Part shown: piece after piece, positions 1 to 9,732 of the stretch
Layout: the number at the start of each line of letters is the position of its first letter
Numbering within the stretch: the stretch's first letter is position 1
Assembly (NCBI RefSeq): GCF_011074885.1
Contig: NC_054690.1
Coordinates: forward strand, 1,741,001-1,805,000
Reading direction: 5' to 3'
DNA: 64,000 nt
Source of the DNA: Brettanomyces bruxellensis
Taxonomy: Eukaryota > Ascomycota > Pichiomycetes > Pichiales > Pichiaceae
Program-made: the position numbers and the translations under genes
Notes under the pieces: generated by a model
Databases searched by the model: none
Told to the model about the DNA's origin: nothing
Seen by the model: the letters and a program-made list of their open reading frames with translations, nothing else

Positions 1-37
1 AAAAAGTATAGAAAGAAGACCTATGGTATGTTTATGC

Positions 38-452
38 TTAAACAGTATTCTTGAAGTTTGCAGGACCCTTCTCGTATCTTGGAGGAACATTTCTGTCATA
101 CTCAATTCCACCTGGTCTTCTAGGAGGAATAATTGGATCTGGATGCTGAAATTTCTCTAAAAGCTCTTCTGTGGTTTCAAATACTTTCTATGTCAATTAA
201 TGCGATTCAAAAGCAATGTTAGTACAACGAACAAGAATCAATGATAAAAGCTAACCCCAATCTAATGCTTACCTGTAACTCTTTTGGATCTGATATGTCT
301 CTATTCTGCTCAAAGCGAAGCTTTATCTCTGCCGCCTTTTCTCTGTAGAAATCAGTTCTGTTGATCCAATCATGTGCTGTCCTAAGTGAACGTCTGTAAA
401 GAGACGACACGTATTTAAGATTCTGCGGCGAAAATGGAACCGGTGCCTTCAT
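38..452 (-). CDS. NDUFB9: Complex I LYR-motif subunit (NDUFB9/B22 type), one intron
   Basis: Accessory subunit of mitochondrial NADH:ubiquinone oxidoreductase, matrix-side, LYR family. Exon 1 is 273-452 (60 codons) and exon 2 is 38-187 (49 codons plus TAA), giving 109 aa. The intron 188-272 has donor GTAAGC, branch point TACTAAC and acceptor TAG; splicing joins Gln to Lys-Val-Phe in frame. The LYR tripeptide lies near residue 19, followed by a helix with a W-INR-DFYR-KA-EI--RFE pattern typical of NDUFB9. Exon 2 carries an H-P-D-P stretch followed by P-G-G-x-x-Y-x-R, matching the family's conserved tail. It is shorter than animal homologues because the C-terminal extension is missing. Its presence shows that the host has complex I. 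Divergent from the next gene. Confidence 0.85.
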
Positions 453-1122
453 TCTGTATGTATATGTTCAAAATTTTCTAAAAAGACCGATTGTAAGACG
501 ATAATCCACACAACACGAAAAACAAAACAACTAGTTATATATCGACTGTGAAAACACCCAGCAATTGAGATCCATGCATGTGCACTGTCAGATAAACTTA
601 TGGTCTTAATTTAAAATGTCAGTATCAAGTTACTTAATGACACAGAAGCTTATATCAATTATATGTCAATCATTTCGGTTTTTGTATACTTGAAGGTCTT
701 TTTTTTTCTCCCAAAATTTGTTTTTCCTGCATTATTAGAGGCCGCAAGCGGAAAAGCGTGAAATAAGTAATAAAAGAAAAATAGCGTTCGCGCGAAAGCT
801 CTTGTCGGTGTACAGGTGTGTGCACGCTATCGGTACGGGTAGAACATATTTAGCGTGAAGGAATAAATACGTATACGTCGTGATTTCGGCACTTGGTTTA
901 TTACACTAGGCTTATAGAGTTGCTAAACATACACTCCGAGGACTTTCTGTTATACAATTAAGGCAGAGTCAATTTGCTGTTATTCCTATATCAAGGATTT
1001 TTGGAGAAGATTGAAATATACTTACGCATGTTTAAATATATGCATGGGAATCTCAAACGAAGAGACATATTTTAGGAGAACAATCGGGAGACCATTATCA
1101 ATAATTACTGAATTTAAAAGTC
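453..1122. other. Divergent intergenic region
   Basis: About 670 bp between two divergent genes. AT-rich with short T tracts (about 700-712). I see no tRNA, conserved motif or credible small gene in it. Confidence 0.5.
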
Positions 1123-2670
1123 ATGGTAAATTCTAGTGGGCACAAAAGCAAGGAGAGTGTTAAAGGAGTATCCGAGAAAGTAAACAAGAATATGAACAAA
1201 GTGAAACGGAACAGCAAGAAAAGAAGTCGAACGGATCATCAAACAGATAAAGCAGACATAAATCAGATAAGCGATGAGGAAAGGGCAGAGGGAGTACGTA
1301 AGCATCAACAAGCAGGAAACACAGAAGTTTCGCATGTGGAAGAAGACACCAGTTTTATTGAAGATACGTATTCATACATGCCAGATTCTGTAAGTAGCTC
1401 AGATGGGGAGGGTCTTCTTATCAATAGAGGAAATATTACCGAGCAGGAGCTGATATCGCAGAATGCTGAAGATGTGAACCATATTTTGGAGGCGTATAAA
1501 GGAGAATCTCTAATTGCTGATGATGATAAAGTAAACGACAAGCACAGATTGTCGTTGGAGATTAAGGAAATGAATAAAAGCGGCGTGTCTGCGGAAGACA
1601 GTATTGTGATTGCTGAAAATTCAAGTGAAATGGGAGACGATGAGAGGGATGATGAAGATGATGAGGATGAACGGCAGGAAGAGGGAGTTAAAGAAGTGGA
1701 AGGTACAAATATAGAGAATGAGAATGAAAATGCAAGTAGAGAAAACCCAAAGAGCATATATGCTGGACGGATTGCAAATTTGGAGGCTCCAAGTGGAAGT
1801 CTGAGTAAGGAGAAGAAAAATGGAGGAAGCAAAAGTGGAGAGAAGAGAAGTGAGAAGAAAAGAGAAGAAAAGGAAAAAGAAGAAAGTGTTTCCAGGAGTC
1901 AGGAAAGTGAAATCATATTAGTAAGCGATGATGAAGATGATAATGTGCAAGTGACACAGAGCAGAAATGAGCAAACAAGTTCACCAAATAGCACTGTGGA
2001 CGAAGTTGTGATAATTAGTGAAAATCCGGCTACCGATGAAAGCAACAGTGAAAAGTCAGCCACTTATGAAAACTACAAAGAAAGTTCAGCCGCTGATGAA
2101 AACAACAGTGTAAATTTGTCTGCATCTGCCAGTAATAGGCATGATGGTGGCAAGAATGTGGTGACAAGTGGAGGATCATCCTTGGATGACTCAGAGAATA
2201 GTAATGAAGAGTTTTTGGATGCAACTGAGGGTGAAACAGAGCCGATTACAAACAGTAAAAACCCAAATACTGCAAACAATCAGGCCTTAGTGTTGGTAGA
2301 GCAACACGATAAAGACGAACAATTGCAAGTGACAGATGATAGTGACGAAAGCACTTCAGATGTTGATGTTGAACTAGACGATATCGATCCGAATCGATCT
2401 GTGGGTTACGATAACGAAAACTGTCTTCCCGATTACATACTGAAATTCACGCAGCCCAGGCCGATAGACGCGTCGATACTCGAGAAAGCCAGTCAGGCTA
2501 GGCGGAAGACACAACAAGAGACACAACAGAAGCCTTTGCAGATTGAGGATAACAGAAAGATGAAGAAGAGGAAGGGCTCCACGAGGTCTTTATACTTTTA
2601 TGTTAATCCAAATTCTTTACCTGATTACATCAAGCAGTTTACAAAGCCAACTTACGAGGGGAAAGATTGA
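1123..2670 (+). CDS. Acidic low-complexity protein with SUMO-interaction-like motifs
   Basis: 515 aa, family not recognised. The first 60 residues are basic, with a KRNSKKRSR-type cluster that could be a nuclear signal. The middle is very acidic and Ser/Glu/Asn-rich. Three stretches look like SUMO-interaction motifs, hydrophobic cores followed by acidic residues: IVIAEN at about 161, IILVSDDEDD at about 264 and VVIISEN at about 295. The C terminus carries a duplicated motif LPDYIxxFTxP at residues 435-445 and 499-509, separated by a basic linker. No catalytic domain is visible. A nuclear, SUMO-reading scaffold is an inference from these motifs only. The ATG at 1123 is the first one in frame. 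Confidence 0.75.
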   Translation: MVNSSGHKSKESVKGVSEKVNKNMNKVKRNSKKRSRTDHQTDKADINQISDEERAEGVRKHQQAGNTEVSHVEEDTSFIEDTYSYMPDSVSSSDGEGLLINRGNITEQELISQNAEDVNHILEAYKGESLIADDDKVNDKHRLSLEIKEMNKSGVSAEDSIVIAENSSEMGDDERDDEDDEDERQEEGVKEVEGTNIENENENASRENPKSIYAGRIANLEAPSGSLSKEKKNGGSKSGEKRSEKKREEKEKEESVSRSQESEIILVSDDEDDNVQVTQSRNEQTSSPNSTVDEVVIISENPATDESNSEKSATYENYKESSAADENNSVNLSASASNRHDGGKNVVTSGGSSLDDSENSNEEFLDATEGETEPITNSKNPNTANNQALVLVEQHDKDEQLQVTDDSDESTSDVDVELDDIDPNRSVGYDNENCLPDYILKFTQPRPIDASILEKASQARRKTQQETQQKPLQIEDNRKMKKRKGSTRSLYFYVNPNSLPDYIKQFTKPTYEGKD

Positions 2671-3353
2671 GAAAAATGATAGGTTGCTTGAAGCAAGCCA
2701 TTTAAAGCTACAAGTTGGCTTTTGGGGACGTATTATGTGTTATTTATGGGTTTAATACCTGTGGGATGGTGTGTAAAATAGTTTAAATGTATACTAATGC
2801 CGAATATTGGAATTTTATGACAAGACAAACACCTGAATCTATTTTGGCTCCAGCTGTATATGTACTCCTAAGTTTGCTTTATTCATATAAGTGACCTTTT
2901 TATTACTACGATCATCCAACTACTTTTTGGTTCATGCGTTCATTTTTGGTTTTATTTTTGGTTTCATTCTTATTTTCTCTCGTTTCACTCTCATTAGCTT
3001 CTTCCATTTTCACCCTCAGCTCATAATCCTTACATTATTTTTACCCCCTTTTTTATTGTGTTAATTTTCTCCCCAGGCATTTCATGATTTTTTATTTTTA
3101 CTTTTTCTGCACTTTGCTCTGCCTCGCATACAAACCTCGGCAGTTAAACTGTTGCACATCTCTTCTCAATTAAAGAGAGAAGCATACATATAAATACTTT
3201 TTGCACTCCCACAACTTTTTTTTTATCTGTGACTGTGCCGGTTTCTTCATCTTTCGGATAAGAATTTCGTGAAAATCATTTGGCTTGTCAACTGCTGCCA
3301 GCTCACGCTTTTTTATCTCCAATTAGCATCCCTGCCTTCAGATAAACATCAAC
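2671..3353. other. Intergenic region upstream of IST2
   Basis: 683 bp between two plus-strand genes. The 3' half is strongly pyrimidine-rich on the plus strand (T and TC runs from about 2930 to 3230), as is common upstream of yeast genes. No RNA gene or protein exon seen. Confidence 0.5.
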
Positions 3354-5426
3354 ATGGTTGAAGCATCAATAAAGCACAAAACAAAGCAGGCCTTGAGCAC
3401 CCCAAATGAGGACTTATCCACATACGATTTAGTGCTTCAAGTGTACTCTCCAGCGGATGCCAAAACAGGAGCTGCATTGCCAGAAGCTTCGATTGGAATT
3501 CAGTATTTATTGAAGACATTGGATATGAACCGGTTCAAAATTGCGGTTCGGCCGGACTCCATCGTCGATTCGTTTCTTGTATTCATCAAAGTGGAGGATG
3601 CGGAGTTCGAACAGTTGGTCAAGAAGGCTCAGAAAGTCGATTCTTTGTACGGCGTGTCGCAATTGGATTCTTTTGACAAAATCACGCCTGCCGACAGATT
3701 GAGGCTTGTTAATGCCAAATTGACATCGCCAAAGTCCGAAGGCGGAGCAGAGATTACTGTGGGTGAGGGCAAGTGGTCATACGTTGGCTCATGTGTTCCA
3801 GTTTCGTCCGTTAAGGCCACGTCTCAGGGTTTGGACATATTCAAAAAGTCCGCATACAAGTTTTTCGATGCATCCTCTCTTAAGCAGCAGACCGGGTTCC
3901 TCTTGAAGAACTTCGGCACAAAGTACACCTTCTACTTCAAGGTTGTCTCGGAGTACTCCGTTTTTCTTGTGATTTTGTCCGCCGTTGGTCTTGCTTCTCA
4001 ATATTTCTATGGTTCTCTCTCCAAAGTTTTCACAGCCTTGAATCTTATCATTGGAGCATCTTTCTACTTGTGCTGGTACGGATCCGAGAAGAAGTGGGCA
4101 AAGGACTGGAATGTGGTCAACGTGGGTCATGTGGATGTCTCGAGAACAGATAAGAAGGACCCACCTTACAAAGTTCTTCTCAGAAAGGTGCTTTTTGCAC
4201 CAATTGCTCTTGGCAGCTCGTTGAACTTGGTCTTCTACCAGTTTGCATGCTTCCTCATCGAGATCTTTTTGAATGAGATCTACCAGGGCCCGGGAAAGAT
4301 GGTTTTGTCGCTTGTTCCAACCATCTTGGTCTGCTCGATTGTCCCAGTTTGCACTTTCTTCTACTCCACCATCATCTCGTACTACTTAAAGTTCGAGAAC
4401 AATCCAACCAAGGCTGCCCACTCCAAGTCCTACCTTATCAAGATGTTCTTGTACAACTTCTTGTCGAGTTACGTTCCCTTGCTTATCACGTCGTTTGTTT
4501 ATTTGCCAAGCGGCTACAAGGTGAACTCGTACTTGGGTAAAATTGATAGTTTTGTGGCTGATTTCAGCAACAGGAACGCCAAACTTCCCCACATACCTGT
4601 TTTAACGAAGGACTACTCGGTAAACAGCCTTCGTTTAAAGACTCAGTTCACCTATTTCATCCTCACAAACCAGATCGTTGGTGTTTTCATGGAGTTTGGC
4701 TTGCCATTCATCCTCAGAAAGCTTGCTGCAGTTCCTGCACTTGGAAAATTACTCGGTGCACCTGCATCTGCACCTGTGAAAGACACAGATGAGGAGAAAA
4801 AGCTTTTAGCGGGCCTCAGGCACAAGTTGGCACTTCCAGCTTATGATGTGAATGATGACTATAGACAGTTCATCTTGCAGTTTGGATTCATGATCATGTT
4901 TGGTCCTACTTGGTCCTCAAGTGTCCTTATCTCGCTTGCCATCGAGCTTATCCAGGTGAAGGCCGATTTTTTCAAGATCATGAAACTCGTCAGACCTCCA
5001 AATGCAGACAGGGCCGAGTCTTCTTATCCTTGGCCTCTTTTCTTGAAGAGTCTTCTTATTATTGGTTCTTTCACCTCTGTTGCCATCACCTTAATGTACA
5101 ATGGAGGTGATCTTGGTGCTTATGTTGACAAATCATCCGTCAAGACCAGTTTGCCAGCCGTTTTCTTGGCTGCTCTTATCTCTTGCCTGCTAATGCAGGC
5201 AGGTCTCTACTTTGGTGAGTCCTTGATCGATGAATACTACTCTGATCCGGGTACCGAGACTGCAAAACGTGAAAAAGTCATCTGCCACATCTTGAAGAAT
5301 TCCCAGCCATCTGGAAAAGCTGCATCTTTGAATGATGTCCAGTCCTTGATCACCGAATCCTTGGCTTTAACCGCCGCTACCAGGAAGGTTGTTCCGGCGG
5401 AAAAGAAGGGGAAGAAAGCCGAGTGA
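3354..5426 (+). CDS. IST2: Anoctamer/TMEM16-family protein, IST2 homologue with short tail
   Basis: 690 aa. Yeast Ist2 is an ER membrane protein that tethers ER to plasma membrane. The N-terminal ~190 residues form the soluble anoctamer domain. From about residue 200 there are repeated hydrophobic segments. The most diagnostic stretch (about residues 505-560) reads FGFMIMFGPTW, then an E-L-I-Q-V-K-A-D segment and R-P-P-N-A-D-R-A-E-S, the signature of fungal anoctamers. The protein ends soon after the last membrane segment in a short lysine-rich tail (KKGKK). S. cerevisiae Ist2 (946 aa) has a long linker and a basic cortical sorting signal here. Either this yeast tethers differently or this is a shorter anoctamer form. 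Convergent with POL12. Confidence 0.85.
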   Translation: MVEASIKHKTKQALSTPNEDLSTYDLVLQVYSPADAKTGAALPEASIGIQYLLKTLDMNRFKIAVRPDSIVDSFLVFIKVEDAEFEQLVKKAQKVDSLYGVSQLDSFDKITPADRLRLVNAKLTSPKSEGGAEITVGEGKWSYVGSCVPVSSVKATSQGLDIFKKSAYKFFDASSLKQQTGFLLKNFGTKYTFYFKVVSEYSVFLVILSAVGLASQYFYGSLSKVFTALNLIIGASFYLCWYGSEKKWAKDWNVVNVGHVDVSRTDKKDPPYKVLLRKVLFAPIALGSSLNLVFYQFACFLIEIFLNEIYQGPGKMVLSLVPTILVCSIVPVCTFFYSTIISYYLKFENNPTKAAHSKSYLIKMFLYNFLSSYVPLLITSFVYLPSGYKVNSYLGKIDSFVADFSNRNAKLPHIPVLTKDYSVNSLRLKTQFTYFILTNQIVGVFMEFGLPFILRKLAAVPALGKLLGAPASAPVKDTDEEKKLLAGLRHKLALPAYDVNDDYRQFILQFGFMIMFGPTWSSSVLISLAIELIQVKADFFKIMKLVRPPNADRAESSYPWPLFLKSLLIIGSFTSVAITLMYNGGDLGAYVDKSSVKTSLPAVFLAALISCLLMQAGLYFGESLIDEYYSDPGTETAKREKVICHILKNSQPSGKAASLNDVQSLITESLALTAATRKVVPAEKKGKKAE

Positions 5427-5600
5427 GACCCAATTTTAAACATTCAGCCGGTGTGCTGTTACTACACTCTTTATACTCTTCTTTCACTATTTTGTATTTA
5501 CTTTGATATTTAGCCTGATTTATGAATTGCCTTTTTTCCAGCCCGTACCTGTACACAGTTACTCGTATCTGTTTTCGGCATTGCCAGGCATCACACGGCC

Positions 5601-7541
5601 CTAGACTCTGAAAATGTCAACTCTTGCTCTTTTCCATATGTTGTTGAGAAAAGCATCGTCGCTCACTTTATGCAAATCAGCCTCAGCAGGCGCCTTGATG
5701 CTGATTAGTGCGTACGAGCCGTTGTGGTTGAGTTTCACGAAGTTTCCCGGATTCACCACAAGCACATTTTTCACCACCTTGGCAAAATGCTTCAATTCGG
5801 ACGGAAGGAGAAGCACATCAGGTAGCGAATCGGGAAATTCGGCAAGCCCCATGTACGAAACATGAAGATCTGCACCTGAAACGTATCGATCACTGGAGTC
5901 CGGTGCTAAGAGTCGCATTCTTTTGCATTTGATACCACCCGGAAACGAGGGATAGTATCTTCTTTGCTCGAGAATGTGCTCGGCAATTCTGTTGAACCTC
6001 GACTGCTGAAGAAATTCACCCTTGTTGACATCTTTGAGATCCCTGAAAGCATCATTGTTGGAGCAGCCAACCAAAACCTCGTTCAACGAGAAGGTGGCCG
6101 GATTAGGAAAGCATTTGAAGGCCTTACCGAGTCCCAACCGCTTCCTCTCAAGCATTCTTTGCGGGTATGCGGCATGGTCCGATATCGCGTCTTTTGTAGA
6201 CGGTATTAGTAGCACCTGGCTGCATGTAAGACGCCTAAGTATGGGTGCAACGACAAATTTGAACACCTCGTCAAGAGTCTTGGGTTGGGGGTCAATTTCG
6301 GGAAACTCAAGGGTTCCCTCCTGTATTTGCTTGTGGTTCACATCCAAAAAGGGGCCAAACATGATGATGGTGTTTGGTTTCACCTGGTTGTTCATACGAT
6401 CAACAAACTTCGAGAGCAGGTCGAAATTCAGCTCTTTGCTCGATGTGTATGGTCCAGCCGTGACTGCAACCTTCATCAATGCATCCTCGCCTCCCAGCTG
6501 GTCTCTGTAGCTCTTCTGGTCATCGATGCTCATCACAGGAGCCCCGAGATACGGAATATTGTACTGCTTGGTCACTTTGAATACAGTGCCTGTTGGATTT
6601 AGGCCCCGAAAGCACACAATCTGCCCTGGAAACAACGAATACTCGTCCAGAGCCGCCAGATCAAGCCGGACCCGCTCTCCGATACCGCCGGAACGTGACG
6701 CCTCAAGAAACAGGGAGTCTGAGTTCAAATCGGCGTCGTATTCAGTCAACGGAGAATCCGGCACTATTCTGCCAACAGCAAGAATTTCTGCCTGAGACTG
6801 AATGTTGGGGTTGCCGAACTCTGCCTGGTCGAACTTGTAGTGCTTGAGCACGATCTGGGCCGCTCTGTCAACCTGGTCATCGAGGTAATCGGCCACTTCC
6901 AACAATTTCTGGTTCATGGTCCGGAATTTGTACTTTGCCGGGTCAAAGTTTGCAATAAGCCGTAGTTTTCCGCCTTCTTTCTCCTCGCTGGCTGCCAACT
7001 TGGACTCGCTGATCACTTCCGGGTTCAACGTCTCTAGAATCGACCCGCTTTGCTTCGTATTTCCAACTCCTCCAACTCCAGACGGCGTACTTTCGTAATC
7101 AGAGCTTGGAACAGGTGATGAAGAACTTCTTGCCGTGAAAAACGACGAATCCGATCCGTCCGACCGCAACTGCGGGGTACCGAGTTTTCTGCGCTTGTGC
7201 GAAAGTGAGAGTGGCGTTGACGGCATCACCATACTGCTCATGCTGATATCAGGTGTACCTCTAATGATTGGCTGCTTAATGTGGTTGCTTGCTGGGGTTT
7301 TCTGATTATCTCGCACAATGCGTTTTTGAATGTACGATTGTAGCTTTTCCAAGTTTTCTAAACTGAGCGGAATGTCTTTTCCGGCTATCGAGGTTGTCAC
7401 CACAAATGTTTCCCACTTCAAAAACAACTCTTCTGCTGTCAGACCAAACAGATCTATCAACTCTGAGCATTTCTTGATTATCTCAGGCTGGTTAGCTTTC
7501 TGCCCGAACTTCTCCACAATCTGAGTATCAATTGTCGTCAT
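5601..7541 (-). CDS. POL12: DNA polymerase alpha-primase B subunit
   Basis: 646 aa regulatory subunit of the polymerase alpha-primase complex, which lays RNA-DNA primers at origins and on the lagging strand. The N-terminal ~80 residues are a small helical domain, followed by a Ser/Thr/Pro-rich linker (about 90-170). The C-terminal half contains an OB-like segment and the inactivated calcineurin-like phosphoesterase fold: an I-I-M-F-G-P-F-L-D motif near residue 395, then LIPSTKDAISD and a Y-P-Q motif near 460. S. cerevisiae Pol12 is about 705 aa. ATG GAT-free start confirmed as ATG at 7539-7541. Two perfect MCB elements lie 106-155 bp upstream, consistent with G1/S expression. Confidence 0.93.
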   Translation of the reverse strand: MTTIDTQIVEKFGQKANQPEIIKKCSELIDLFGLTAEELFLKWETFVVTTSIAGKDIPLSLENLEKLQSYIQKRIVRDNQKTPASNHIKQPIIRGTPDISMSSMVMPSTPLSLSHKRRKLGTPQLRSDGSDSSFFTARSSSSPVPSSDYESTPSGVGGVGNTKQSGSILETLNPEVISESKLAASEEKEGGKLRLIANFDPAKYKFRTMNQKLLEVADYLDDQVDRAAQIVLKHYKFDQAEFGNPNIQSQAEILAVGRIVPDSPLTEYDADLNSDSLFLEASRSGGIGERVRLDLAALDEYSLFPGQIVCFRGLNPTGTVFKVTKQYNIPYLGAPVMSIDDQKSYRDQLGGEDALMKVAVTAGPYTSSKELNFDLLSKFVDRMNNQVKPNTIIMFGPFLDVNHKQIQEGTLEFPEIDPQPKTLDEVFKFVVAPILRRLTCSQVLLIPSTKDAISDHAAYPQRMLERKRLGLGKAFKCFPNPATFSLNEVLVGCSNNDAFRDLKDVNKGEFLQQSRFNRIAEHILEQRRYYPSFPGGIKCKRMRLLAPDSSDRYVSGADLHVSYMGLAEFPDSLPDVLLLPSELKHFAKVVKNVLVVNPGNFVKLNHNGSYALISIKAPAEADLHKVSDDAFLNNIWKRARVDIFRV

Positions 7542-7646
7542 GCTTCTTGATTCTATGGTGAGATTCTGCCGACAAACGATATTGATTTACTTTGGATAAA
7601 TCATCAAATTGCAAACACTATTTACTGAACTGCATATCAGATACGA

Positions 7647-7652
7647 ACGCGT
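7647..7652. promoter_or_regulatory. MCB element (ACGCGT) upstream of POL12
   Basis: Perfect palindromic Mlu-I cell-cycle box about 106 bp upstream of the POL12 start codon. In yeasts MBF (Mbp1-Swi6) binds this sequence and drives G1/S transcription of DNA-synthesis genes. Assignment to MBF is by motif and neighbour. Confidence 0.7.
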
Positions 7653-7659
7653 TGGGCTG

Positions 7660-7684
7660 AAAAAAAAAAAAAAAAAAAAAAAAA
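7660..7684. promoter_or_regulatory. Poly(dA) tract between the two MCB elements
   Basis: Uninterrupted run of 25 A between the two MCB sites upstream of POL12. Long dA:dT tracts in yeast promoters usually exclude nucleosomes. The tract length is likely to vary between isolates and assemblies. Confidence 0.6.
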
Positions 7685-7690
7685 GAGAAG

Positions 7691-7696
7691 ACGCGT
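7691..7696. promoter_or_regulatory. Second MCB element (ACGCGT) upstream of POL12
   Basis: Second perfect ACGCGT, 150 bp upstream of the POL12 start and 44 bp from the first. Paired MCBs are typical of MBF-regulated replication genes. Confidence 0.7.
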
Positions 7697-7888
7697 ACAG
7701 ACAAACCGACGGCATATTTTATTTTTTTTTTCAGTCTCTATTTTTCTCACTCCTCCTTTTTTCATCTACACTCAAGGCTGGCTGATCCGGATGGAATTCA
7801 CTATATTAAAATGACGATAGCATACTTCAAGGAAGTGCAAACAGGCGAAAAGGTAATATATAACTGTACACACATGTCCTGGATTTTA

Positions 7889-8674
7889 TTACTGCTTGTC
7901 TTCTTTTTCCTCCTTCTTTTCCTCACTCTTCTCCTCACTCTTTTCCTTCTTCTCCTCACTCTCTTCCTTCTTCTCCTCCTTCTCTTCATCTCTCTTCCTG
8001 TAACCAGCATCCTTTCTTTCTGGAGATTTCTCTCTCTTTCTGTCCTCTGCAGCCTTTGAAGCTCTTCTTCCTCTTCCACCTCTTCTCTTTCCAAAGCTTT
8101 GAGCCTTGGACTCATCATATGCAGCCTTACTAACAATTTTAAGCTCTGCCTCCTGGTATTTCGGCTTCGGGTCGGCCTCTAGAACCTTCTTTGCATCCTC
8201 CTCCTTCTTAAATTCAACTATAACCGAGCCCGTGAACTGCTTGTGCTTCCTCTTCATTCTCACCTGGTTTATTGGTGCAATGCCTCTGAAAAACTCAAGT
8301 AGATCATCTAGCTTTGAATCTTTTGGAAATGGTTCGGCAACAACCGATCTCTTTGCAATTCCAAGCTGCACCTGGTTTTGATCTGTTGGAAGTGGGACTT
8401 TTCTCCGGACCATCTCTCCATCCTTGGAAACTTCGAGAACATCCTCAGAGCTACGTAATGCTTCCACAATCAACTCTATTGGTCTGTATTTCTTCATTCT
8501 CTGGAACTGCGAAAGAATCGATATTGGCACCCATCCATCGTTTGCCTGCTGTGTTGTGAAAAGGAATCTGTCATTCAACAAGTTCGAATCCGAGAAGTAG
8601 AATTCCACCTGATTCAAAATCTTGGATTTCACCGCTTCTTTATCTTCTGTTTTTTTGGTTTCTTCGGCACTCAT
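7889..8674 (-). CDS. LHP1: La-domain RNA chaperone
   Basis: 261 aa La protein, which binds the 3' UUU-OH ends of nascent RNA polymerase III transcripts such as pre-tRNAs and protects them. The La motif spans about residues 12-95, with V-E-F-Y-F-S-D-S-N-L--D-R-F-L and the P-I-S-x-L-x-x-F-x-R-M core. An RRM follows at about 110-185 (G-S-V-I-V-E-F near its RNP1 position). After a basic RRGGRGRR patch the last ~50 residues are almost pure Lys/Glu, so the tail is disordered. S. cerevisiae Lhp1 is 275 aa. The start is ATG with acidic residues just after it. Same strand as the XRCC2-like gene upstream. Confidence 0.95.
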   Translation of the reverse strand: MSAEETKKTEDKEAVKSKILNQVEFYFSDSNLLNDRFLFTTQQANDGWVPISILSQFQRMKKYRPIELIVEALRSSEDVLEVSKDGEMVRRKVPLPTDQNQVQLGIAKRSVVAEPFPKDSKLDDLLEFFRGIAPINQVRMKRKHKQFTGSVIVEFKKEEDAKKVLEADPKPKYQEAELKIVSKAAYDESKAQSFGKRRGGRGRRASKAAEDRKREKSPERKDAGYRKRDEEKEEKKEESEEKKEKSEEKSEEKKEEKEDKQ

Positions 8675-8837
8675 CGTTGTTTCTTATCGATTCTTATACT
8701 GTTTTCTATCCGCCGATCCGTGTCGTGAAATACTGCTTTAATTGCTCTTTCTGTATGTCCACCTGTATGGGAAAAAAAAACACTCCATCACCAGGATCAC
8801 CCTAAAAAATTTTAGCAAAATTCAAAGAGAGTGAAAT

Positions 8838-8869
8838 AAAAAAAAAGTTTTTTTTTTTTTTTTTTTTTT
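8838..8869. repeat. A9-G-T22 inverted homopolymer tract
   Basis: Nine A, one G, then twenty-two T, in the spacer between LHP1 and the XRCC2-like gene. A second T tract follows at about 8901-8914. The A/T runs could form a short hairpin or act as a nucleosome-excluding element for LHP1. Nothing else is seen in 8675-9007. Confidence 0.6.
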
Positions 8870-9007
8870 CATCAGAATTCCATGCGTTACCATACATACA
8901 CTTTTTTTTTTTTTGCTCTCCCACATCCTCCCTCCACGCTGCACAGCCTTGAAGACCCGATCTACACACTTTATTTTTCCAACGTCAAGTTTTGTACTAA
9001 GCAACCC

Positions 9008-9732
9008 CTATCTTGCTATATATGACATAGAAGATATGGTCATACATTCGTAGTCATGACTGAGGCCCTTACAAATGCTATGAAACCTAACAAGATCACG
9101 AAAATCCCCCGAATCCCGCATTTGCCAGTAGAAAACAGACACATTGGATATGATAACGTAATCAAGACTTCTATCCATGTACTCGAAGCTCAAGGAGTTT
9201 GAAATGGCACCAAGTTTGTTGTTCAACTGGTCTAGACTGGTCACATCGTTCCATAAAACAAGTCTTCTGCTAAAAAACTGCGAAACTTGTTCGGATGATA
9301 AAGGCTGTTGCTGATTTAAGCCTGACTTCGGAGTTAACTTGGAGTATACACTGTTTAAAAAGCTATTTGGGATCGATACAGAACCGAGCTGAAAGGCACA
9401 ATCAATTAATAAAACCAATCCTCCCGTATTCTTGTCCTGTTGTGATTCTTTAAAGATAATCTTTTCCAAAAACGAAAGCCAATCCTTTGTGTTAAACACA
9501 TCCATTTGAATATATCTTGGTCCATGAGCCTCATCATCTTTAGTAACAAGTTCTAAACCTTGGTATGGATCCAATTCTGGAAGGAAGAAGTCCCTGGATG
9601 GATAATCAAGTAACTAAAGCGATATTTATTGTGTGTTAGTACATTAAAAGCAGTTAAAAGTGGCATATAAAGGCAAACATTACTTACGTCTGAAAGGTTG
9701 TCTATTCTAACATACTGATGCAAATTGTCCAT
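9008..9732 (-). CDS. XRCC2-like RAD51 paralogue (Shu-complex type), one intron
   Basis: Exon 1 is 9688-9732 (15 codons), exon 2 is 9008-9613; 216 aa in total. The 74-nt intron 9614-9687 has donor GTAAGT, branch TACTAAC and acceptor TTTAG. Two patterns resemble XRCC2/Rlp1: a Walker-B-like strand G-L-V-L-L-I-D-C-A-F near residue 75, and a later strand V-I-I-S-N-V-S-V-F-Y-W-Q that aligns with the XRCC2 I-L-D-S-L-S-A-F-Y-W segment. No GxxGxGK[ST] Walker A is present, so ATP binding is unlikely. The size matches yeast Shu-complex subunits Psy3 and Csm2, which promote Rad51 filaments. Assignment to XRCC2 rather than Psy3/Csm2 is uncertain. Confidence 0.6.
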
